From NCBI GenBank assembly GCA_002811645.1, contig PDIP01000017.1:235889-291356 (forward strand): a stretch of DNA of 55,468 nt. The letters run 5' to 3'. The notes beneath the pieces are model-generated. The model was not told where the DNA came from and made no database searches. It saw only the letters and a program-made list of their open reading frames with translations. The translations under genes and the position numbers were made by a program. Below are positions 49,026 to 55,468 of this stretch, piece by piece (the stretch's first letter is position 1; every line of letters begins with the position of its first letter). The stretch is from Corallochytrium limacisporum (Eukaryota; Opisthokonta).

Positions 49026-49977
49026 TCAATGCAGTAGGTGGTGCATCATTACTGCCACTACTTGCTTCCCAGAATATTTACCACCACGATTCGGTTTGAC
49101 TACTAAGTCGTGATCTATAGAAAAGGGTCCTTGTTTGGTTCGCGTGAGGTGCGTCATGTACCCCACCGTGTCTAAGTCGCGGGAAATGTCACGGATAAGG
49201 CTCCGGACATACGTACCGCCGTCACAGGAAACCCCTGTTACATAGGAATGAACGGACATTGATTGTCCGAAAAATGGCATAATCGGTTAGTGCATCCATC
49301 ATCAGTGCACTCAGAAGGTCATCAGGAACATTTACATAAAGAAATACATAGCGTCACATATGAAAAAGAGTCAATTTGTAGTGCCTGGTTGCTTCGTACT
49401 TACGTATTGAAAATTCCGGCGGTTGAAAGCTTTGAACTGTACAGCTGTGAATCATGACTTGGCGGGTTTGGAGAGTAACTTGTTCACCTTCGCGAACAAG
49501 ATCTGATGCTCGTTTGCCGCCAACTTTGAGGGCAGAATACAGGGGTGGAATTTGCGAAATTTCACCCTTGTACTTCCTGCATACTGATTGCAGTTGGTCT
49601 TCTGTAATGTGTTCAAAGGGCATCACCTTAGTGACATCCGTGTCGGCATCAAGGCTCGGAGTTTCCTTTCCCAGGACTCCAGTCGCTTCGTATTCTTTTG
49701 TCCCTTTTAGGAAGTGATGTAGTTGCTTGCATCCTTTTCCAACCCCAATGACCAGTATTCCTTCCGCCGCCATATCCAGAGTGCCACCGTGTCCAACCTT
49801 GAACTGTTGGTTGCGTCCCTTCACAGGAGGACCCTCTTTGTGCTTCGCCGCAAGAATTGCCTGTTTCACAATACTTTTTTTTATGGCCGCGACGACGTCT
49901 GCACTAGTCAGCCCGGAAGGCTTGATGACCGGAAACACCGCGTCAATGGCCCCAAGACCTCGCGCGAAGATGGACAT
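49026..49977 (-). CDS. TRUB1: tRNA pseudouridine(55) synthase, TruB/TRUB1 family (two exons)
   Basis: Exon 1 49977-49404 and exon 2 49234-49026 give 260 aa. Motifs: FPVIKPSGLTS, the catalytic Asp in GHGGTLDMAAEGIL (D68), KEYEATGVLGKETPSLDADT, IPPLYSALKVGGKRA, and across the splice PPEFSIRVSCDGGTYVRSLI, exactly the TruB GTY(V/I)R region. The join uses codon CGG (c from exon 1, gg from exon 2). The enzyme makes pseudouridine 55 in the T-loop of tRNAs. It lacks the long N-terminal extension of human TRUB1. It is too short and lacks the PUA domain of Cbf5/dyskerin. No strong presequence, so the compartment is unsure. Confidence 0.93.
49235..49403 (-). other. Intron of TRUB1 (169 nt)
   Basis: Donor ATAC/GTAAGT, branch site CACTAACC (ACTAACC at 49291-49285) about 50 nt before the 3' end, and acceptor GTAACAG. 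Splicing restores the TruB GTYVR motif in frame. Without it, the first reading frame ends within the intron. Confidence 0.9.
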
Positions 49978-50578
49978 TATTTGGGGATCTGTGTATCCAC
50001 ATCGGCAGAGTTCATTGAATCATGTAATCATGGTCACAGCTATGAATCCTATACCATGGCCTTGTATGTATGATCACAACAGTCCCCGTCACAGAAATGG
50101 GTTTGAATACCCACACGTAAGACCGACTGAGGACTTCCCTTCATGCGAGCCAACGGTAGCCAACTTCGTCTCTGTTGCTGTTCAATCATTTGTGGGAGGG
50201 GCGGGAAATAGTGTTTACATATATTGATTTCCGTAGAGCGACGAAGAATGGAGAACCGGATGACTTGACTGGGAAGGAGCTGGGCACGAAAGAGGAATAG
50301 CTTGCAGGGACCACCCCTCTCTCCTACTCCACCCCTCGGGGACAGAGTACATCGCGTTCTCGGTCTGGCCCCACCGGGTCACTGTGTTTGGGGGGTCCCG
50401 CTCATGAGAGACTACCACGGGGTCCCTCTAGTTCCGAGCAACATTGCTGTCTTGTCGCGGTTGGTACTTGAAGGCTTTGTGCGTTCTTCTAGCTTATTAT
50501 GCCGAAACGTCAAATTGTCGTTTTATTATGGATCGATGGATAAGAGTTCGGCCTGCACCCAGAAACCAATTCTGCACC
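49978..50578. other. Divergent intergenic region (TRUB1 / HIS6)
   Basis: 601 bp. No gene seen. A C-rich to G-rich stretch (CCACCCCTCGGGG) lies near 50330-50342. The HIS6 frame is open upstream of its ATG, but only with weak start codons. Confidence 0.4.
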
Positions 50579-51367
50579 ATGTCGTTATTCCGGCCATGCA
50601 TTGATCTCCACCATGGAGTGGTTAAGCAGATTGTGGGTGGGACTTTGACGGATAATGATTCGTCACTGAAAACAAACTTTGTATCAGATCAGTCACCTGA
50701 GAGCTATGCCCTCCGGTATAAGGAAGATGACCTTCGGGGTGGTCATGTTATTAAATTGGGCCCCGGTAATGAAGAGGCCGCGGAGAAGATCCTGGCTGCA
50801 TGGCCAGACGGCTTGCAGTTGGGCGGGGGCATCAACCCTGGGAATGCTAGAAAGTATGTAGACATGGGTGCAAGCAAAGTCATTGTGACCAGCTATCTCT
50901 TTCCAGACGGTGAACTCAGCATGGACCGCATTGTGGAAATGGAGAATGTGGTTGGTAAAGATAGGCTTGTATTGGACTTGAGTTGTCGGAAACGTGACGA
51001 CAAGTGGTTTGTAGCAACAAATCGCTGGCAGACAGTAACATCGACTGAGGTGTCGCCAGCGACGATCAAGCAGCTTAGTGAGCACTGCTCTGAATTCCTC
51101 ATTCATGCCGCTGACGTCGAAGGGCTTTGTAATGGTGTTGATATAGAACTGGTTCGTATGTTGGGCACTTGCGTTGAGCTGCCGTGCACATATGCTGGAG
51201 GTGCGCGCAATATTAAGGATCTTGAGATGGTTGAAGAAGTTTCCCACGGAAAGGTCGACTTGACCTTTGGTAGCGCTTTGGACATTTTCGGTGGCAGTGG
51301 TGTAAAATATGAGGAGCTTGTGGCATGGAACAAAGACCGGACGAACAAGACTTTGAAAACTGTGTAG
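50579..51367 (+). CDS. HIS6: ProFAR isomerase of histidine synthesis (HIS6/HisA, eukaryotic type)
   Basis: 262 aa from ATG 50579 (context CACCATGTC), beginning MSLFRPCIDLHHGVVKQIVGG, as in yeast HIS6 (261 aa). An in-frame ATG at 50528 would add 17 residues and is less likely. TIM-barrel with GGHVIKLGPGNEEAA, QLGGGINPGNAR, LVLDLSCRK, FLIHAADVEGLCNGVD, YAGGARNIKDLE and the C-terminal phosphate-binding KVDLTFGSALDIFGGSGV. It catalyses 1-(5-phosphoribosyl)-5-[(5-phosphoribosylamino)methylideneamino]imidazole-4-carboxamide isomerisation, the fourth step of histidine synthesis. This suggests histidine prototrophy. It ends 128 bp from CKS1. Confidence 0.96.
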   Translation: MSLFRPCIDLHHGVVKQIVGGTLTDNDSSLKTNFVSDQSPESYALRYKEDDLRGGHVIKLGPGNEEAAEKILAAWPDGLQLGGGINPGNARKYVDMGASKVIVTSYLFPDGELSMDRIVEMENVVGKDRLVLDLSCRKRDDKWFVATNRWQTVTSTEVSPATIKQLSEHCSEFLIHAADVEGLCNGVDIELVRMLGTCVELPCTYAGGARNIKDLEMVEEVSHGKVDLTFGSALDIFGGSGVKYEELVAWNKDRTNKTLKTV

Positions 51368-51495
51368 ATTAAATAGACTAAGATCATAACGTGCAATGAT
51401 GTCTTCCTTTATGATTTGATGATATGTAAAACTATGAACAGAAATGAGTCCGAAGCCGGTCGGTTGCCAAGAAAAAGTCTCAAGAGATATTAAGG

Positions 51496-51771
51496 TTAAA
51501 CTCCCGCTGCTTGAGCCTGTGCTCCAGCAGAAGACTTGGCCGGCAAGTCGGTCCGAGGACGACGGAAGAGGAGGACGTGGGGCTCGGGCTTATGGATCAT
51601 GTAGTGAATCCATCCGCGGCTCTGCTGAACTCCCAGATTGCGCCACTCAGTCTCGGACATGAGTTTGTTCTTAGGCATCTTCTTTACCAATTCCTGGGGG
51701 ATAATGACATGACGGTACTCGAACTCTTCGTCGTAGTACTTGTCAGAGTACAAAATATCACGGGACGACAT
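51496..51771 (-). CDS. CKS1: Cyclin-dependent kinase regulatory subunit CKS1
   Basis: 91 aa from ATG 51771 (an in-frame TTG upstream is not used). Almost the whole protein is the CKS domain: [56 protein letters not shown]. The anion-binding pocket residues and the HxPEPH beta-hinge are intact. It binds CDK1/2 and phosphorylated substrates to promote multisite phosphorylation. The C-terminal tail ([18 protein letters not shown]) is a short Ala-rich extension beyond the usual end. Confidence 0.97.
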   Translation of the reverse strand: MSSRDILYSDKYYDEEFEYRHVIIPQELVKKMPKNKLMSETEWRNLGVQQSRGWIHYMIHKPEPHVLLFRRPRTDLPAKSSAGAQAQAAGV

Positions 51772-52784
51772 CTTGGTTTTATATCTTTCCAAACTTGGAA
51801 TTCAAAACTATAGCCTACAGATCGCAAGTGGTCTTAGCTAAGCACGTCCGTGAACACTCTCGAAATACCTTCGTGTACTTGGCTGTTGCAATTCACGTCT
51901 ACTTGCACGGGTAACTACTTAAGCACTGCGTCTATTAGCCGTCTGCTGACAACAATAAATGTACAAGAGACAATGTTGATGATGCTGCTGTGGCGACATA
52001 GGAACGGATGCGGTTGCTGTGTGCAATCTTGTGTCTGTGCAGACACCCAGCATTTCCGACCGTGAGTCTACCGAAGAGCGGTGTGAGCAGACGTTTGCAC
52101 AACCCCCACCCACGAAATCCATACTGAAAGGATAGGAAATAATTCAGAAAGCTTGATTTGCGCAGGATCAAGTGTGGGCAAGCCACAGACATAAGTCTCC
52201 TGGTGGGACCATGGGAGAAGGTAAAGCAGTCACCAGCCCAGGAGTCTCTGATAGTGTTTGGATTTTCCGCGCCACCCCCGGTCCCCCTACTGAAAGAAGG
52301 GCATTGGAAACAGCGGGCCAGGAAGCGCGAAAGGATTTTTACTTTCCATGTTTTCTCTTCACTCTGTGTGCTCCTAGTGAAAAAAAAACCCCCCCCCCCG
52401 GGGGCCGCTTTAAGTGCCCTCGGCGTGGGCCGCACGCAGCCTTTGGCTATGCGATTTGTACGGAACAAATTCGAGCAAATTTGAAAGGGAGGAAGACGTG
52501 TACAGGCATTGGAAACGAGGCTGAGACGCGGACGGGCTTGGGGCCTATTTTTCCCAGCGTCTCGTTGTCGTGGATCAATAAACCTGGGAGGGTATCGGGA
52601 AGAGGGGTCTCCAGCTTTTGTGCACGAGCCACGGAAGATCTCTGATGCCTCTTGAGGATATCAGGGTTGGTCTCCCACCATATTGCAGGTGGTATGAAAG
52701 ACGTCCATTGTTATTCAGGCAGCCATAAATGTACATGGGCAACCATGATGAGCGGAGACCACTGCTGAACATGTGACCTACGTC
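51772..52784. other. Divergent intergenic region (CKS1 / histone deacetylase)
   Basis: 1.0 kb, no gene supported. A block of eight A, eleven C and five G at 52381-52404 resembles the block beside the assembly gap. Open frames across it are spurious. Confidence 0.45.
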
Positions 52785-53906
52785 ATGGCAGGGAGACCTC
52801 CTGCCTTCGTGTACGATCCTTTCTTGGAGAAGCACCAAGGCAAACCTGGTGGATCGGAAACTCCAGCACGAACCAAGACAGTATTTGAGCACTTGCAGTA
52901 CTGTGGGACTTTGTCTAAAGTACTGCTTGTGAAAGCAAAAGATTCTCCACTCAATTCGATACTGGCAGTGCACCCCATGGAACACGTTTACCACATCGAG
53001 GGGTTGCAAGAGGTTGCTAGGTCAAAGACTGGAGAAAGTGAGGCCAAGCCAGGGACAGAATACATCACAGCTGATACATATGTGAACTCCTACACATGGG
53101 ACTGTGCTCGAAGAGCGGCTGGTGGATTGCTTGAACTTATCGACGTGTGCGCTGTGCTGCGGGCATGCAATGGATTTGCGCTTATCCGCCCCCTTGGACA
53201 TCATTGCTCAGCAATGGAAGCCGGAGGATTTTGCTACTTGAACAATGTAGCGATAGGGGTACGAACCATCCAGGCCAAGAATCCTCCGTCCACGCGCATT
53301 GCTATTTTTGATTGGGACGTACACCACGGCAATGGTACCGAGGAAATATTTTACGATGATCCTAACGTACTATACATATCGATACATCGTTACGATGACG
53401 GAGATTACTATCCGGGAACTGGTGCTATTCACCGTGTCGGAAACAAGAAACGGACGGCAAGTCTCGGAAAAAATGTAAACCTCCCGATCAATCCGGATTT
53501 GACCACTGAGGCCCCGGGACGAGCCCTGTGGATCCGCTATTTTACAGATATTGTCTTGCCCATCATCTCTCAATTCGAAGCAGAGTATCTGTTTGTTAGT
53601 GCCGGATTTGATGCGCTGGAAGGAGATCCGAAGGGTGGGATGGGTGTGAAAATCCAGGACTACATTTCTATGGCACGCCATCTCATTGGCCTTCGCTCTT
53701 CAAAAGGGCGTACATTCTTCGTGCTTGAAGGAGGATACAACACTGAAAACATGCCGAAGGCAATCGATGGCATCATCAATGAGATGCTCCGACCTGAAGT
53801 ACCACTGGTGGACCAGGACTTCGATTACTGTAAATTGAATCAGGAGGATTTTGAAATGCTGAGCGAGGCACTTGAGGTTCACAAAAGGTACTGGAACCTG
53901 CAATGA
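52785..53906 (+). CDS. Class II-like histone deacetylase
   Basis: 373 aa from ATG 52785 (a GTG four codons upstream is not a likely start). Arginase-type fold deacetylase: RPLGHHCSAMEAGGFCYLNN (catalytic His pair at 139-140), zinc ligands in IFDWDVHHGNGTEEIFYDD, the third ligand in SAGFDALEGDPKGG, and the catalytic Tyr in LEGGYN. IHRYDDGDYYPGTG is typical of class II HDACs (HDAC4-7, HDAC6, Hda1) rather than class I. It lacks the long N-terminal regulatory regions of animal class IIa enzymes. All catalytic residues are present. The substrate may be a histone or another acetylated target. It ends 61 bp from the next gene. Confidence 0.92.
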   Translation: MAGRPPAFVYDPFLEKHQGKPGGSETPARTKTVFEHLQYCGTLSKVLLVKAKDSPLNSILAVHPMEHVYHIEGLQEVARSKTGESEAKPGTEYITADTYVNSYTWDCARRAAGGLLELIDVCAVLRACNGFALIRPLGHHCSAMEAGGFCYLNNVAIGVRTIQAKNPPSTRIAIFDWDVHHGNGTEEIFYDDPNVLYISIHRYDDGDYYPGTGAIHRVGNKKRTASLGKNVNLPINPDLTTEAPGRALWIRYFTDIVLPIISQFEAEYLFVSAGFDALEGDPKGGMGVKIQDYISMARHLIGLRSSKGRTFFVLEGGYNTENMPKAIDGIINEMLRPEVPLVDQDFDYCKLNQEDFEMLSEALEVHKRYWNLQ

Positions 53907-53967
53907 ACTGCGACTAAGCGGATATCTGAGATAAAGAAACTTATACTAAATTGCACAGATACTCTAT

Positions 53968-55158
53968 CTAATTCTTTGGAGCGTTTCGACGCTCACGACG
54001 AGCTGCACGCTCCGCTTCGATACGTTCCATTTCCACCACCGCTGGGCGCTTGTACTTCGTGTCAGTGGGTTCACCTTGAGCCCATTTGATCTCATCGGTC
54101 AATGGTAAAAAGGGGAGGTAATGTCCCTGTTGATGGCGATGTTTGTTCTTGATAGGACGGCCCGAGCTGACCTTGTTATAGCCCATTTTTTCCATGCGCT
54201 CTACGAGTTGATCAAGGTATGCCTGATGTTCGGCATGATTCGCACGCACACGGTCAAGCTTGCCAGTGTCGACCTCCTCAGGCACGTCCGTGTTCGGAGG
54301 CATTTCTTCGCCTAGGACTGCCTTCTTCATATGCTCAATCGTCCAGATGCGTTGATTCAAGTCGTATGAAGGGTTATTTGACACAGCAACAGCAACCTGA
54401 TGCACCATGTCATACTCTACACTGTCCTCATCAAGATCTTCATAGATGTAGTGGAAGTCTGACCACTCTTTGACCGCGTCATAGTTGGCTCGGTAGTCAA
54501 ACTGCGCCGGTGCTTTCCATGCTTCCATTTCAGCCCAAAAGAGATCGTGCACCGTGACTTCCCTCGTGTTATCGACCGGAACCCGACCCTGCTGGAATTC
54601 TGATGCTAGTGTGACTGGGTGTTCGTCAATTTTCTGAATCTTAAACTCCTCAGCAAGGTTATCTCCAATCAGTTGTACGTTTTGGTCGGTCTCATCGGCT
54701 AGGCTTGTTACTCGGTCAGCATCTTCTTTGTATGTCTCGATCTCATGGTTATAATCGAGAAGTTCCCGGTCCTCGAAGAGACCCAAACGTTCGCCATTCA
54801 TTAGTGTGACGGCCATCCGCTTATCATGCACACTGGGCTGGAACTCAGCCAAGGGCATGAAATGACTAGACCCCTTGCCACCCTCAGGTGCACTTGCACG
54901 CTCTTTGCCGAGTGCCAAGATACTTGCAAGGCTCATCTTTGGTCGATTTGTAGCCCCTGGTGCTGATCCTCCCTCCGCAACTCTGCCGTCAGTTTCCGGC
55001 TTCTTGGTTCTGCGGAGGAGCTCATCGAGTGCACCTCCCGAACCTTTGCCTTCATCGCCACCTGCCTTTTCCGCAAATCCCGCCCTGACACTAGTAAACA
55101 CGCGGGTGACACCACCGGCTCGCGGTTGTGATCGCCGACCTACCCGACTAAGCAACAT
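53968..55158 (-). CDS. Probable mitochondrial small-subunit ribosomal protein mS31
   Basis: 396 aa from ATG 55158 (an in-frame TTG 7 codons upstream is not likely). The N-terminus MLLSRVGRRSQPRAGG is a strong mitochondrial presequence. The middle third is disordered and Gly/Ala-rich. The C-terminal ~200 residues fit mS31 (MRPS31): DLFWAEMEAWKAP, FHYIYEDLDEDSVEYDMVHQ and VAVSNNPSYDLNQRIWTIEH (human: [20 protein letters not shown]). The C-terminus is highly charged (ERIEAERAARRERRNAPKN). Assignment rests on this moderate similarity plus targeting. Alternative: an unrelated mitochondrial protein. Confidence 0.55.
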   Translation of the reverse strand: MLLSRVGRRSQPRAGGVTRVFTSVRAGFAEKAGGDEGKGSGGALDELLRRTKKPETDGRVAEGGSAPGATNRPKMSLASILALGKERASAPEGGKGSSHFMPLAEFQPSVHDKRMAVTLMNGERLGLFEDRELLDYNHEIETYKEDADRVTSLADETDQNVQLIGDNLAEEFKIQKIDEHPVTLASEFQQGRVPVDNTREVTVHDLFWAEMEAWKAPAQFDYRANYDAVKEWSDFHYIYEDLDEDSVEYDMVHQVAVAVSNNPSYDLNQRIWTIEHMKKAVLGEEMPPNTDVPEEVDTGKLDRVRANHAEHQAYLDQLVERMEKMGYNKVSSGRPIKNKHRHQQGHYLPFLPLTDEIKWAQGEPTDTKYKRPAVVEMERIEAERAARRERRNAPKN

Positions 55159-55468
55159 ATTTGTCAAGATTCTGACCAAAGCGCAAGTCTCCGCTCACAT
55201 GCTCAAAACATGCAGTTTCCCGATCAAACTGTTGGTCGCAAATGATAAGAGTTCAATTCGTTGTGCTAAGATCGTCGAGCAATGTTATTTAAAATAGCCA
55301 AGTCATCGAGTTACTGTCGTATTGAAATCACATGTAAACTGGATGTAAGCACGCCGTTGCACACGCACCGACAGTCGGCAATTCTGGTTGTGTATAGTCC
55401 TCCCCCCCTCCCCGGGGGGGGGGGGGGGCTGAGACATGGAGGGGGCAAATGCTCATTCTTCTACTGCC
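55159..55468. other. Upstream region of the mS31-like gene, to window end
   Basis: Non-coding as far as seen. A pyrimidine run followed by fifteen G (55399-55428) is another C/G block like those at 34222-34247 and 52389-52404. Confidence 0.5.

Noticed and set aside
50024..50041. Stretch GTAATCATGGTCACAGCT, one base from a common cloning-vector sequence near lacZ
   Set aside because: The match does not extend beyond ~18 bases on either side and the surroundings fit the genome, so I treat it as chance rather than vector contamination.

Overview
This window is nuclear DNA from a gene-dense, intron-poor eukaryote, most likely a unicellular relative of animals and fungi. The evidence is protein content: an SH2 phosphotyrosine protein, an AGAP-type ArfGAP, a leishmanolysin-like surface protease, a gamma-tubulin complex subunit, an STT3 oligosaccharyltransferase, a p24 cargo receptor, CKS1, and nuclear-encoded mitochondrial proteins with presequences. 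A HIS6-type isomerase suggests histidine biosynthesis, which animals lack. Together with the animal-like signalling genes this points to a free-living holozoan protist (a corallochytrean or ichthyosporean would be my first test), but that placement is inference. Introns are rare. I can place three with confidence, all GT-AG with a CTAAC or TACTAAC branch site.

Layout: (1) 444-8354 holds a myosin-derived SH2 protein, a one-chain acyl-CoA carboxylase and mitochondrial uL14. (2) 11293-22944 holds a GP63-like protease, trimethyllysine dioxygenase (with a tiny first exon), ETF-beta, a broken IFT46 fragment, NSUN5 and a FAM210/DUF1279-like protein. (3) 23001-33360 holds a coiled-coil protein head-to-head with GCP4, a TMED/p24 protein, STT3 and AGAP. 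(4) 34874-38475 holds a CHK-like kinase, two unrecognised proteins and ALKBH6. (5) 38476-47928 is a 9.5 kb stretch with almost nothing recognisable apart from simple repeats, G-runs and one possible tiny spliced gene. (6) 47929-55158 holds a protein kinase, TRUB1, HIS6, CKS1, a class II-like histone deacetylase and a probable mS31.

The genes alternate strands almost perfectly. Of 23 neighbouring pairs, 21 are in opposite orientation. All 11 tail-to-tail pairs are separated by 128 bp or less, and one pair overlaps in coding sequence by 31 bp. Head-to-head gaps run from about 0.4 to 9.5 kb and hold the candidate promoters.

The most striking protein is the first. Its N-terminal 600 residues follow a myosin motor from end to end, but the P-loop, switch I and switch II have all gone. 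This dead motor is joined to six YGN repeats (potential phosphotyrosine docking sites), an SH2 domain and a coiled coil. The second most interesting locus is the IFT46 remnant, because it bears on whether this organism keeps or is losing a cilium. An unsequenced gap lies at 34093-34208.
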